Shown here: piece by piece, positions 24,985-38,250 of the stretch | Layout of the letters: each line of letters starts with the position of its first letter | How positions within the stretch are numbered: the first letter of the stretch is position 1 | NCBI GenBank assembly: GCA_964017235.1 | Contig: OZ024931.1 | Span: 20,932,189 to 20,996,188, forward strand | Source: Sabellastarte sp. h YS-2021 | Lineage: Eukaryota > Annelida > Polychaeta > Sabellida > Sabellidae | DNA: 64,000 bases | Direction of reading: 5' to 3' | The notes under the pieces: generated by a model | What the model saw: only the letters and a program-made list of their open reading frames with translations | Database searches by the model: none | Told to the model about the DNA's origin: nothing | Position numbers and translations under genes: made by a program

Positions 24985-25108
24985 TGGGAGGTCCTCTGTG
25001 GTCTTTTGGGTTAGCAGGTGGGCTCTTTGTTGGTTTGACTCCCACTACTGAGGGCCTTTCTCAATATGACCCTGGCTGTTGAATGGGACGTAAAACCCAA
25101 AATTTGCC
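24985..25108 (+). mobile_element. SINE family 2, degraded copy
   Basis: It carries GGTTAGCAGGTGGGC, then GTTTGACTCCCACTACTGAG, then the family tail AATATGACCCTGGCTGTTGA and GGGACGTAAAACCC. The same tail occurs at 28926-29069 (minus), 40065-40202 and 55775-55840. The tRNA-like head is weak here. Confidence 0.6.
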
Positions 25109-25991
25109 CAAATGACATATCGTGGTTGGTAAAAGACTGACCTTATTACACTAATTTTGCCTGATCTTTTAAAAATTTCCAAGCCACGCCGAAGGCTTTA
25201 GTTTCCTATGTAAATGGGGGAAAACTTTCAGTTTACATGATGAAGCTCTAGTCTATATAATGTACTCCTACACACTGGCTTTGGCATCAACATACTGCTA
25301 AGTCTAATGAGCTTATATCTCCTTACATGTATGAGTGCTGTATGAATGCCTGGTATCTGTGTACATTTATCAAAAACAGATATGTTACACATTTGAGCCT
25401 TATGCAAGGCTACACCCATTCCCTCATCTGAAAAAAATGTATCATTTATGAAGCCAGAAGCTTTAGATTTGACAGCCTAAAACAGACACGTCAGATGTGA
25501 TCCTTGTTTATAAAAATAGATGCTTTGTTACAAAAATAGAACATCAGGAATTCCCCAACAAAGTAAAAACAAAAGTAATTCCGGATTTTTTTTTGTCTAC
25601 ACCATAGACTTTTTACTCGTTTTTGTTAGTAATGCCAATTTTTTTTTTCTCTGCAATGTGACTCCCCCTAAAACAGAGAACAAAAAGTCACAATAATTTA
25701 TTTCAGAAACAGTGGGCATTGGGTATGTTGTTCTATATTAAAATCTTGTCATTTCAACTCTACAAAGCCTCTTCTTCCGGTTGGCCTTTGAACAGCTTCA
25801 AATTATCACATAAAAGGTTGTTGAGAAATGCCCTTCTTGTATTACAATCACCGTAAGATACCCAATAGTTCCATTTCTAAATTATCATGCTATTACGGCC
25901 AATGGGTTTAAAATAAATATAAGCCAGTGGTTTTTAAATAAATATAAAACTTTTATAAAACATGCCTGGCTAAGTGCATGGGGTGTGGTCC

Positions 25992-25994
<3 letters not shown>
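25109..25994. other. Unassigned AT-rich sequence
   Basis: No feature recognised. Confidence 0.35.

Positions 25995-26028
<34 letters not shown>
25995..26028. repeat. (TA)n microsatellite
   Basis: An uninterrupted AT dinucleotide run of about 17 units. Confidence 0.95.
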
Positions 26029-26109
26029 CATGGAAATATACTGGATACAACTAGGCGGTAAAAAACCCCCAATAATATCTCAGTAAAGAGTACCATTTAC
26101 AAATATTGT

Positions 26110-26510
26110 GCAGTTATTGCAATAATGATATAATAAAACATTACTAATAATATACAACGAATTAATAATGTATTAATCTCACTAAAACTGCATCATAACT
26201 TGATAATATCAACGATATTATGTATCACCAACTAACAACCTATCAATATGACATATATTGCATCACCAATTGACTGACAATCTATCAATATCACTAATAC
26301 TATATTACCACATGACTGACATCTATCAATATTACTAACACTGAATCACCACTTGACGAATAATGTATGAACATTACCAATATTGCATCACCAATTTACT
26401 GATATTTTATCAATATTAAAATATATGAACAACTGAGTTGTAATCAATTAATATAACTAATAATATGTTACCACTTGACTATTAATTAATCAAATTTGAA
26501 CATCATCTAC
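26110..26510. repeat. Degenerate tandem array, about 45-55 bp unit
   Basis: Words such as ATCACCAATTGACTGA, CTATCAATATCACTAATA and ATATTGCATCACCAA recur every 45-55 bp across about 400 bp. Units are strongly diverged, so this is an old minisatellite. Confidence 0.65.
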
Positions 26511-27451
26511 CTAACCAATGAGTGTAACTCAAACTTGTGAAACATGTAAATTTGTCTTATAATTAATGATATAACAAAGTTAAAAATTAGTAATACTGAT
26601 TTAGTTGCTAACGGTGGTCGTTGGTAAAGAAACTACCATACTCAATGCATTATTTCATGTGCATTATGTTAGAAGAATGTCTGTCTAATCTCGCAACTTC
26701 TAAGTGCAGTACTTCAATCTCTGAGGAAACAGCTACCCTACAACTGTGTGGCATTCCAACTCAACCTTATTATTCAACATACAATACTATTTTGGACAGG
26801 AATTTATAGAGTTATACATGTATTCACTTGTTTAGTGTGGCACATTGGTATATATAGGATATTTGGAATCAACCTGGGCCAAACTGGTATTTGGTATGAA
26901 TCTTGTGTACAAATCAATTAGAACAATTTTTGAACCGACAGCACAACTTCAAGGTAATCTCAGCAAAAGGTCGGCAATAATATAATCCATGCCATACAAA
27001 CACCCCCTCCCTCTACCCCCCACACTAAAAATGTATTTACACGACTTTTCTTACAAACTGTTCCAGAAAAAAAAATTGTATTCATACAACTCCTCTTATA
27101 AACTGTGGGTCACTGTCCTGCATGCATGCATTAGCTTGGGTGTTCGATATTTCTTGAACAAATAGCGCATGGCCGGTTCAATGTGCATGGTTTAAACATT
27201 GGCATAGTTAGTAATTCATGTTTTGATTCCACCCACGTGACATCTATGCGCTAATATAATCCCATCTGTTAAACGATTAAGCAAAATTTAAAACCAAGAA
27301 ATATGTAACATAAAATTCTCTATGTATAAACTGTAAAGCATTGGCTGTTTGGCTGCTACATAATCACAGTCGATGATGTTATGTATTGCAATAAACCACC
27401 AATCAGATGTGCTCAATTATTTGGATAAATGTCCAATGGTGTAACCCCCTC

Positions 27452-27482
<31 letters not shown>

Positions 27483-28904
27483 AAAAAAAAAAAATAAATA
27501 AATAAATAAATAAAAATAAAATTAAAAAAAAAAATTAAAAAAAATTCCCTCCTTCATTTTATGCCCAAGTATATTCGGAGAGGCCTCACGATTTACTTCG
27601 TCAACGAGTGTCATCCATCGCAATTGTATTTGTATCAAGAAAGAGACTGCATCTATTATTATATAACCAGTATCGGAAAGTCATACACAAAGCAAACATT
27701 GCCTTGGATGAAAAACAATGCTTTCATATAAACAGCAGTTATATAATATATGAAAACGTGACATGGACGTTTTGAATACTGATGTGAATTAGCTGAGCTG
27801 AGAACACTTGTATTGGACACAGAGAAATAATAGACAATTTCAAGGCTTTCTCTGAACTGATAAATGCAATCAAATTTTCCTGCTATTTTGTGCTCAGTGA
27901 GAAAAATAACTGAAAATGTATTAATTTTTTTATCACATTTTAATATAAAATAAATTTACTGTACTTATCATTCAGTTGAAAGTAAGGACTAAAATAGTAA
28001 AGTATTTTCATGTGTTCAACATATATCTATCTGAAGTTCTAGACAGTAAGTGTAACATTCAGTATTTGGTATCTGTGTATTAAACTCAAACAAAAAACAT
28101 GCATACGAAATGAGTCTCCAAAAGTGTTTTTTTCTCAAGTAGGTTACTGAACCTCTGTTGTGTTAGTATGTGTTTTACACTTCCCTGATCTATAACATTG
28201 TGAAGTACATATTAAATGTGTATGTAAATATAATTTAACTGTTTCACTCAATGGAGTGTCATTATTAAGGGGTGTATTGTTACATTGGTAGCAAGTATAA
28301 AAAGTCCCGGTCTGTGCGTCTTTTTTCTAAATTCAACAGAACACAACTGACAAGCTTTTTAAAAGTATATTAAACACGTCTGTATTCTTGGTAGTTGTGT
28401 GTATTTGGGAATGCCCCGGAGGACATTTTGCCTCGTGTTGATTGCTCTCAAAAATTGTTGGTTACACGTCATTTTTAGGAAGCAGTTCTGTAATGATGCC
28501 ATTTTGGCTACATTTCTCTAAAATTGTGGGAAAGTTCAGGAAATTTGCAATATGGTTTCATAAGCCGATCCCTACTGATCCTGAGTATCATAAGACATTC
28601 CCAAGTGTTCCTTATCAATTCTATTTGTCTTTCACAGAGACTCTCATGCCCAAATAAAAATTCCGTACTACACTGGATTGTTACTAAAATCACATGATCT
28701 TTTTGGGAACGGTTCCTTACCATTGCAGATCAATCAGGGATACATTCAGAAATCTTTGCAAAACCAATCGTTAATGTTCAGTAGATGTCTGGAGTGGGTT
28801 GTGGCCAGAGATGAAGTTGCTCAAGATTTGAACTCTGTTGTCTCAGGTTTGCTTGGAACGGAGTAAAATGGCTATTCGGGTATGTTCTCGAATCATTTGA
28901 CAGA
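26511..28904. other. Unassigned sequence with poly-C/poly-A tract
   Basis: At 27445-27545 a C run of about 28 passes directly into an A run of about 22 and then AAATA units, possibly a retroelement tail fused to poly-C. The remainder shows no gene. The plus-strand frames at 28442-28866 are short and unrelated to known proteins. Confidence 0.4.
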
Positions 28905-29094
28905 GTGGAACAACCTAAGTTAAAAGTTGGGATTTTACGTCCTGATCAACAGCCAGGGCCATATTGGGACAGGTCCACAGCATTGCCACTTGTGGGAGTC
29001 GAACTCACACAGAGGTGACTGCCTTTGATCAGATGCCAGTCTTGCTAGCCACTAGGCTACCGTGGACCTGTGGAACCACAACCCAAGTTTAAAA
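28905..29094 (-). mobile_element. tRNA-derived SINE (family 2) with target duplication
   Basis: On the minus strand, from 29069, the head reads GGTCCACGGTAGCCTAGTGG with an A box TAGCCTAGTGG and B box GAGTTCGACTCC, followed by a tail with AATATGGCCCTGGCTGTTGA and GGACGTAAAATCCC. Imperfect direct repeats flank it: GTGGAACAACCTAAGTTAAA at 28905 and GTGGAACCACAACCCAAG... at 29070. This is the best preserved family 2 copy in the window. Confidence 0.8.
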
Positions 29095-32000
29095 ATGTAC
29101 AAGGTGTTATTGTTGAAGTATATTCTAACATAGCTCCCCCTTGTGTTGTATAATCAGATGGATACAATCTGTCAATATGTTCCCTATCTCTGTCTGCATC
29201 ACCATAATAAGGATTTGATCGAACAACCTGACTACACACTGAATACACTGTCCTTCATGCTATATTTATCTATGATATATCTTTTTAATTATATTTATTT
29301 ATTTATTATAGAGACATGTGATATACAACTTACTCAACAACATGACACATTCTAGTTTGATTTATGTGCAATGTTAATTATACAACCCTAACAGTGAGAG
29401 AACTTTACAACTTCAAAATCAGAACTTAAACAGAAATATGCTATTCATCAACATTCACATTTTGGTAAGGTGATTGACAGCCCTTCAGTGTTAATACACA
29501 GCATAACCTGGTTATCAGTACCATATATATAGAATTATGAAATAATAGATTTAGTCTTATTACTTGTTACATGTTATCAATAATAATGGCCTATTTCCAT
29601 GAATACTTTCTATACCCAGTATATCTCTGAAGACATTGTGAGGAATTGGGCTTTGTGTATTTTATCAATGAAGTCTTATCGCTGATTTACATTGATATAT
29701 TGAACACCCTCATGCAGTAGTGTATATCTATCATCTCTATAGAGGAACATCTGATATGGTAAAATAGTTTATTAATATCACTATTCACTGATAAGAAAGT
29801 TAGAGATAATTTCATTTGGAGACAGAAGTGGGTTGTATAAATCTCAACTAATTTTGTTGTGCTTACAAAGACAGGGTTTGCAACATAAGTGCACAACTCT
29901 TTTTTAATTTAGACAGTAGCTAATCTGTTATCAGTACATGTGTATATAGGTACTTGTAAGATCTCTAAGTTTTGGTCGTGAATTTCAGCAATTTAAATAT
30001 AATCCACTCTTCAACTTGTGCTGTAAAATATTCGACATCCAAAACATTAACACAGCATCGTAAATGTTGTGGTTTAATCTTTTAAATATATGCAAATTTA
30101 CATTTTGGAACTTTTAAACAAACTTCTGTTTGAATTTCAAAATTGTGTACACTGACGAAATTCTTTCAGTACCTACAGTTAATTACATGAGAAAATTCAC
30201 AAAACATTGATGAAGTAAACATAAAATAATAACATGATGTACTTACATGGTTGGCCACTCCTGGACTGTCACGCAAAAATAATTTTCTCACAAAATATTA
30301 GCTTACAATATGTCCCAGCAATCTATATACGTGTGTATCAAAAATGTTGTTTTGTAATTATAACATGTAATTAAAATATTTTGTCTTCCGGGAACTTCTA
30401 GTGAACTTCTAGTCAAATAAACAAACATATATATATATTTCCTTGTTATCTAAATCTGTTTTAAAATACACACAACATGCACAGACACAGAACCCAGCAG
30501 CCGATATATCTGATATATATCCTGGTATTTACGTATGGTCTGATAAACCTCATATAGGTCAAATAAATGTTCCTCCTGTCTCAATAGGCGCTACATAAAG
30601 TGTCTGTATTTTTTCTATCAAATCAGTATCTGATTCTGTATGAGTTTAAATCTACATTTTAACAGCGAGAAACTTAGAAGTATAATGACTGGTACATGTG
30701 CTTGTGTGTGGCACTTATGCCCAGCAATCTAATTTTGCCAAGTACTTTATATGTTACAAGTACAAAAAAAATGGTTACAACAATAGCTGAAAATAGATTT
30801 TCAAAATAACCAGGTTATCACTCTTTCTGGGTCTGTCATCAGTTTGTAACAAAACACACACATACACATACTATGGCATATGTCAGATACCTCACATAAA
30901 TGCAATAAAAAGGGGCCAGTAAAAACTTGCCCAAATGTTTTACAGTGTCAAGATGGTTGCGTTAGATTGGAGACATTCTAAAATATTCCGAAATTGCTGC
31001 TTTTGCCGCCAGCTTGCTACCCATTTCACATTCTACTTTTTTCCCCCGAAGACTGCATGTTTCACATGACTAGAAACTATGACAACAGCAGTCCAATTCT
31101 ATGTTTGTCTAAGTAGAAGTAATCTGGCATATATCACACTTCTTTAAGCACAATCCTGATTTAACCTTATATATGCAAACACAGTATTTTTGATTATTAC
31201 TTAAGAGAACGATTTTTTCACAGAATCTGATACACCGCACATCTTCCAAATCTAGAAAAAGATTGATCTAAATTAACACGACAATTCAGCATTTCCAGAT
31301 AATGTTATGGTTTTCGCATTCAGTAACCTTCTCTAAACTATAACGCGATAGTTCTTTTCCGGGCAATGTTAAGGTTTAGCAGTAACCAGCGATCAATAAG
31401 CTCTTTGTGCACATGTTTGATTTGGGGGCAAGGCGGGTCGATATGAAAACAGTTTTACATTGTGAAAACGAAACTAGTGTCGCATATTTCTGAGAATACT
31501 AGTATCTCCTGTTTTCAGAATCGGGAAAAAAAGGGGTTTATATTTTTAACTTTTCTGTTAGATTCCGTAATTCTGTTTTGACGTGTATTTAGAAACACAA
31601 ATCAATACCATCACGTGCAAAGGCGGACTGATTTTCTTAAATTTGATTTTCACTTGAAAAACGATTATTATGTTCACATGCGGAGTTTGTATAAATTTAA
31701 ATATACCTCACTAAACGTATATATTTCACGAAATACTTTGTTGCTTTATATTAAAATTATTTTAATCCTTTTTTTAACCCGACCATATGCAGTGTGCAAT
31801 AATTATTAAATTTGAAAATTCAGATTGGATAAAAAATTTGAAAAGGAACATTTTTTTGTGTGTGTGGGCACATTTTATATTTATGAAATCATAAACCAGT
31901 CATAAATATAAACATAGAATACAGACTTTAAAAAGAAATGTTTCAAACTCAAATACTGATAAACTTCCGGAACAGGATTTAAATGCTTGTCAGATTGCAG

Positions 32001-32343
32001 CCGCTGTAAATTGGTTATGTAATTGGCTTCTGTTGTGGTGTCTAGAAAGTGGGTCAGAAGTTTTGGAAAAAAAACCCCACACTCATAGCCTTGACAAGAC
32101 TCGGTTTCACAAAATGAAAAGTTAAAAAATTAAGTGACCACTCCTTGTCAATGGCTAACCAAAGTAACTACTACCGATAGACGGAGCCACAAAAAAATGC
32201 GGTCCAAGTGGCTTTGTTTACATTATGCCTCATTAAGTTTTCCGTGTGTTCTGCATAAAACAGCGATAGTTTTTTTCTAATCAAGCACTCAATACACAAG
32301 TTTGATGTTGGCCACTCCTGCCTGGAGGCGAAATACAGTATAT
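29095..32343. other. Long AT-rich stretch without recognised features
   Basis: Many short A/T runs and no recognisable SINE, LINE or inverted-arm element. No coding exon was identified. Confidence 0.4.
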
Positions 32344-32850
32344 CAGGGCCGGTGTAGTGTGGGAAAATGACTCCCCTATATTTGTCACTAGGGGGTAAAA
32401 TATTGCAATGGGGGTTGAAATATTTTGATTACCATTGAGTTGGGGATTAACTTGCAGTGGAACACTTGTGTTCTATTTAATACTGATATGGGTCAAAGCA
32501 AATTATTATGTTCACATGGGGAGTTTGTATAAATTAAATACAATGGGTCAAAGCAAATTGCATTATTATTTATGTTGATTTTATATTCTCGCATAATTAT
32601 TGCATCAAGTCTTATACAAAAATATACCTTTTTGTTGAGATTTCTTTTGACATTAATAATAATAATCACACCATTTATTACATTATTTTATGCAGTGTCT
32701 TTGGAAAAAAGTCCCAAATGATGAAGTGAAACAATTCAACATCAAAGTAATGTCTAAAATTATTGAGGCTTACACCTATTAAACCTTTAAGGGGAGCAAA
32801 CATATATAGTGGTGATTTTATGGTTGAACCTTATTATTTAATTTAACAAA
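32344..32850 (+). mobile_element. Partial inverted-arm element (one arm and core)
   Basis: The left end reads CAGGGCCGGTGTAGTGTGGG, close to the outer right end of the 21950-23414 element (complement CTATGCCGGTGTAGCGCC). An arm with GGGGGTAAAATATTGCAATG follows, then a core containing AACATCAAAGTAATGTCTAA and TTATTGAGGCTTACACCTAT. That core matches 42040-42110 in the element at 41546. No matching right arm was found, so the copy is truncated or rearranged. Confidence 0.55.
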
Positions 32851-33804
32851 CAATTATTAAATGAACTATATTTTCACAAATATTCTCAGCTTCTTTAGAC
32901 TGAATCCTGTGTTATGCAATCATTTAATGCTGCAACTTCAAACGTAATTGACTTTTATGTTATGAGACGTTTTACAAGACCTAATCACTAAAAGAAATGG
33001 AATTGGTGTTGGGATATTGAGTGTCAGTTTGTCACAGCAAGGTTTGGACTGTGATATGAATAGGCTGTCGGTATAACTCACATTCTCTCATCCCCCTGGA
33101 TTCAAACCCATGGCTGTGAAGATGAGAGTAGAGTGAACACTCTCTAAAGGTATTATTTGTATTAACTGATTCATTTACTATATTATAGTTCCATGTGATA
33201 TACTAAACGCATGAAATACACATTATTACATTTTAAAGAATACCCAGCCTTATATGGGCTTATAAATTCTTACAAGTTAAGATGTAAATATAAATGCATT
33301 CAGATAAGATGATTTGATTTTACTCTCCTCCCACAAACCATTAATAAGGTTGAGAACCACTTTGACATTGCAAGGTGATATAATAAGACTATGTTGTTTA
33401 GCAATTGGTGTTGATGGGCCTTATTTCTAACAAGGATAAATAACAATGCTGGGTCACACAAAATCTAGGATATATACAGATCAATGGAATACATCTTCCA
33501 GTTGAGTGTGACAATGTTTCCAGGTCATTTGAGGTTTTTATGCTATACATACATATCGTGAAACGTATATATTCCAGTGATAACCACTAGGTCTTTAAGA
33601 CCTCATCAAACAAATAAAAAAAACAACTCATGTTTTCATTAGAATTATTCTGCCTAGTGACATTTTCAAGGGACTTAGGAAGTAAATACAAGTCTGTTTG
33701 CATCTATAATTTCCCTTCCTCTTTGTGGCAGAAAATATTACGTCCTAGTTAAGTAGGAAAATAACCCGAGTGAGGAACATCTTAAAACCTTATTTTAAAC
33801 ATAA
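32851..33804. other. Unassigned sequence; weak tRNA-like fragment
   Basis: Around 33090-33145 the minus strand reads GGTTTGAATCCAG after a plausible head, a possible eroded SINE. Nothing else was recognised. Confidence 0.3.
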
Positions 33805-34045
33805 AACAAGAGCATTTGGAGAGGGCAGACCTTCACCAAGACATGTAATAATAAATAAATGGGAAAATCCAGATTTTTTTGTATCCAGAGAGTGATTAAG
33901 ATCACCCTCAAAATTTAATGGGATCTAAGTTGGATCAAGACCTCTGTTTTGAATTTTTTCTTGAAGTTCCAATCAGTAGTATTTGTGTAATCCAGCTAAC
34001 AAACAGACAAACAAGCTGTCATGAAAATAATATCTCCTTGGCAGA
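33805..34045 (+). mobile_element. CTTGGCGGAGGT-type repeat, diverged
   Basis: It begins near GACCTTCACCAAGAC and ends ATCTCCTTGGCAGAAC. It carries ATCACCCTCAAAATTTAATG and AGCTAACAAACAGACAAACA in the family order. Confidence 0.55.
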
Positions 34046-34449
34046 ACAAATGATAAGATACAGAAAATCCAAGCCCAAAGGATTAGGATTTAAGTTTTTC
34101 GTCCTTAGTGAGTGACAATATAGTAACTTGATCTCCGCAAGGGTTATTTTGCATCTATTATTGGCTACTATGAATTGTCACTAAAATAAATCCACATTTA
34201 CAATACCTATAGTCATTATTATGGGAATCAATGAAAATAAAAACTTCACAATTTTTCACTTTAAACTTTGCCGCCATACTTCACAGAGTTTAATGCGATA
34301 AAAACAAACAGAAGCACTGTAAAACTACTTATCTGAATGAAAGGAAATATTTAAAACAAAATTGGCAGTTGTTTAATATTTGTGTTATGTAACATTTTCC
34401 TGCTTTCATTTGTTGAAACTACAACACACTGGCAGATACTTGCTTTGAA

Positions 34450-34577
34450 GTGACAAATAAGCCCAATTGGGCTGGGTACAAAATGTTTAATATTTCATAC
34501 ATTGTATATGTTAATGTACTTGTCACTTTAATAAAAAATTCTCTCTCCCTCTCTCTCTCTGTTTATGGACTCATTAA
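34450..34577. repeat. CT-rich microsatellite region
   Basis: A CT dinucleotide/CTCC run lies at about 34541-34560, next to the repeat that starts at 34578. No coding evidence. Confidence 0.6.
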
Positions 34578-34813
34578 TTACCTCCACAAAGGAGGTTATG
34601 TAATTATTGGTGTACGTTTGTCTGTTTTTTAAATAATTTGAAAAGTTGCGGACAGATTGTTTACTCATTTTCAGGGAATGTTGATAACGGTCCACCAAAG
34701 AACAGATGATTGGACTTTGGTGGTAATCCGGATGACTGTCTGGATCCAGGAAAAAATCATTACATTCATAATCAACATTGGCAGTGTTGAACTGTGGTGG
34801 AGGTATTTGCTCT
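34578..34813 (-). mobile_element. CTTGGCGGAGGT-type repeat, opposite orientation
   Basis: It starts TTACCTCCACAAAGGAGG and ends GTGGTGGAGGTATTTG. Relative to the copy at 2485-2906 it is inverted: the GTTTGTCTG tract comes first, then TTGCGGACAGATTG and GATAACGGTCCACCAAAG, then CTGGATCCAG. The inverted ends are again visible though mutated. Confidence 0.6.
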
Positions 34814-35082
34814 CTGAGTGTTCTTATCATCCATAGACAGGGTTGCCAGGAATTATGTATATATTATAAGCTCTTTATTTGTCAATATTTTGTTCAAATA
34901 ATTCGCGTGCTGGGTATGATTAAGATATTTATACACTACAACTTGATGAATACTTTTGAGTTGTTTATCACTAAGACAAGTTAGTTGTTGTTTCGCAAAC
35001 CAGTAAATAATTGATAAAATATTTGGATATTCATTGTAAAAAAAATGTTTTCTTGCTAATAAAACCAAAATAAAAATCAGTA

Positions 35083-35460
35083 GTGCCTGAGAACACACAA
35101 AGGTTCAACCCGAAGATAGTTGCTGAATTTTTGTTTTCATCTGGAATTTCTCTCCAACCACCCAAAAAGGGAGGAACCAGCTTACTTGAGCCGATGAAGC
35201 ACAAGAAGAGCATTTCGAATGCAGATAACACCAGATTAGAGTTTGGTGAGAAACATTTATCCAACCCTGCAACAGGTGTGATGCCGGAGGAGGCCTGGGA
35301 CCAGAATATATCTTCAAGAAGTCTATGTTCAGTGTGTGTCCTGCGGTTCACAGTAATTCACATGGCTGGCTGCACTGTATGTCGATTTTCAATCCGGATT
35401 GAATTTAGGGAGGGCCAAGCCATGAGGACATTGCATCTTGAAAATGTAATCCTGTACTGA
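35083..35460 (+). other. Unassigned open frame, 125 codons
   Basis: The frame is open from a GTG at 35083 to 35460. The first ATG is about 37 codons in, and the opposite strand is also partly open here (35351-35031). Composition is less AT-rich than its surroundings. It resembles no protein I know. It may be an exon, a transposon remnant or chance. Evidence for translation is weak. Confidence 0.2.
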
Positions 35461-36879
35461 TATATAAAGTCCTTGAGTTATGCATGCAGATACTGCATCA
35501 AATCGGGAAAGAAATCTGGATTTGCATCGATGTTGTATATTTATAAAGCAAAATAATATGTACTAACAGTAAATATCATTTGTACACCTCGGTGTTAAGT
35601 TCATTAATTATATATTTGCTAACATCCTTTAAGATACAGATACCGCAAGTCCATAACAAGTCAGAAGGCCATATGGCTTCTGGTGGCCCTATATTCTAAT
35701 TCAGATCTGCCATTATTGTTCCAACTTAAAACTTAAAAAAAAACATATATCTTTTGTATGTATGACATATACAATGCACTTAGTTTTGTATGATATATAC
35801 AATATACTAACTTATGTGTGTAAGATATACATTATATAACATGGGTATCACTGTATCATGGGTATCAAGGTTTTGTTGAACATTTAAGCAAGCAAAAATA
35901 TGTTACACACCTCTCACACAGACGCTGTTCATTTTGATAAAAAAGATTTTGTACTCACGTTTTATCATCATAGTTGTCAAACACAGTTATTCACACTTGC
36001 ACATATGGATGCCAAATTTGATCAACCTTAATAATCAATTTATTTTATAATGTGCAACATGGCTGAGACCTGGTCCTAAAGTGTATGGAAAGTGCTAAAA
36101 CACGATCCTCGCTCTACAAATAACTAGCCACTTTATAATCTTCACCACAATAGTTTTTTTTTATTTAAAATATCGGATAGGCTAACACCACTGTTCCACT
36201 TTTGCGCGTGATCATAATAAACTAGCCAGTTTATAACTTAGGTACTTTTCTCTTTTTTTAAAAAAAAAGTGACAAACCAGGGGAGCTTTGTTTATTTAAC
36301 AAGTATGAAATAGGCTAATACCACTGTTTCACTTTTGCGAGTGATCACAAAAACTGACCAATTTTTAACTCAGGTAGTCGTCTCATACAAATGATGCTGT
36401 TGAAAAAGACAAGCTAATGAACCAAGTGACAAAATAAATATAACATACCAATTAAAAATCTTTAGCCTTACAACCTACTCTCTACTACTTCAAGGCATAA
36501 AGATAACTCATCCGACTAAGCTCAGACCACTCGAATTGGGTTACTCCTCCGACTAAAGGTTCTCCTGAAAAGATTGCTTGGCTCCATTTTTACACAAGGA
36601 TCAACCTGATACATTGTAGCAGCAAAATGATAAGTCGTTATACCCTGGTAGTGTATAGTCAACAGGAGACCCCAATACTGCATTGCATCCGGAAAATCAG
36701 ATTTCAGCATATGGTTGCATGAGAGTTACCACAGTGACCATGGCATGTACTGTATTTGTGGTATGAGAGGATAGTCCAATGAGAATGGGAGTTGAGTGAC
36801 GACATCAGGTATCTGAATGAGACTGGTGAAAAAAGTTAAATTTGCAAAACACAAGGGGAAAGAAAAAAGTCATTTATGC
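35461..36879. other. Unassigned AT-rich sequence with a diverged internal duplication
   Basis: AATAGGCTAACACCACTGTT... at about 36176 and AAATAGGCTAATACCACTGT at about 36308 mark a duplicated block of about 130 bp (TTTTGCG(C/A)GTGATCA). No gene seen. Confidence 0.45.
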
Positions 36880-36984
36880 TGTCATCTCATTTGAAAATAA
36901 ATCAGATTGGCTCATTGGCTGATGACAACATAAAATGCAGGCATTTGATTGGTTGAAGGGTGTCACAGGATGCAAAAAATTCTA

Positions 36985-37270
36985 ATTATAATTCTATTAG
37001 TATTTTCATAGTGCTTAATCTCTATCTAAAGACTCTAGGTGCGCCAAACAGTAAAGCAGAAAACTATAATCATTAATCGGACACATTGCAGGGGTCAGCA
37101 CCATGGAGAAATAAGGGTGGATATGCTTGTGCAAAGAGATAGGTTTTGAGCTCGTGTCTGAATGAGTGGAGAGAAGTGGCCAAAACTACATCATCAGGCA
37201 AATCAATCCACATCTGTGGAGCATCTTAAGCAAAGCTGAGGCCAAAATGCTCCTTAGTGGACTTATATAC
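36985..37270 (-). mobile_element. CR1/L2-like LINE tail inserted in an inverted arm
   Basis: The minus strand reads APQMWIDLPDDVVLATS, then SFRHELKTYLFAQAY, the family's ORF2 ending, preceded by HFGLSFA. The 3' tail motif is near 37005-37060. Its position inside the left arm of the element at 36880-39185 means that element was already there when the LINE inserted. Confidence 0.8.
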
Positions 37271-37924
37271 TGAACTTATATTACTAACTGATTGGTTGAT
37301 GACATAATCTCATTTGCATAGTACTCTGATTGGTTAAGGGGTAATGGAGTCAGTGTGCAGGCATTTAACTGGTTGGGGGATGATGTCACAGGATGTAAAC
37401 AAATAATTGGTTAATGGTGTCATTTCAGTGGATATTAATCTGATTTGTTAATTGAGTGATGACGTCACAGGATGCAAGCATTTAATTGGTTAAAGACTCA
37501 TGATGTCATAGGATGCAGGCATTTGATTGATTGCCTGGTAATGCATGTCGCAGTATGCAAGCAATGTGATTGGTTTATCCCAGTGAACATTTTTGAGTTT
37601 TGCAAACGTTGAAAAATAAACATTTGGTGAAGGTTATAAATGATGGGTACGAAACCCATTTATAATAGAGTGTTTTCATTAAAGGTTAAATTATGCTAGG
37701 ATAAAATTTTGCCTCTGTCATTCCATTTCTTGGTCCCCTTTCACTTATGATACAGGTTCTGATCTTTACTCCTCTGAGAAGTTGGCAGAATGACAGTGAA
37801 AATCCTATTTATATGAAGGAGGGTCTTGCACATGTTCCACAGAAACTACAGAATTTGGGAAAGGATCCACAGGTTCAGGGTCTTGATTTTAATTAAGTGG
37901 ATGATTCAAAAGCTTCATTTTTGT

Positions 37925-38250
37925 ATCCCCGGATGAAAGTCGGGGATAGTAAGGATTCAGTAAGGTCACGCTGCTGCCACCACCACCCCCGCCGCTTCAG
38001 AGATTTCCTTTCGGACGCGATAACTTTAAAAATAGTTTAGTTATACCTTTCAAATTTGGTATGTGGTATTTTTTCACATTTTGGCCCAGTTCTCATATAC
38101 AGAAACTTAAATCATCCTATGGCTGGTATACATAATACATATATATGTCCTCTGTAAGCATGCAGGAATTTGACCTTGAAGCTCTTCATTGAAGGTCATC
38201 CACAGACCGCCAAAGTACCTGACCGAGGCCATTTTTGGCCTTTTTGGAGA
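37925..38250 (+). repeat. Dispersed repeat-like segment in element core
   Basis: It opens ATCCCCGGATGAAAGTCGGG, then a CCACCACC tract, TTCAAATTTGGTATGTGGT and TTTGACCTTGAAG. I recognise this style of text from repeated DNA of marine molluscs but cannot name the family, and only one copy is in the window. Confidence 0.35.

Noticed and set aside
35083..35460. Host gene exon encoding 125 residues
   Set aside because: GTG start, both strands open, no recognisable domain and no clear splice-site support; kept only as a low-confidence open frame.
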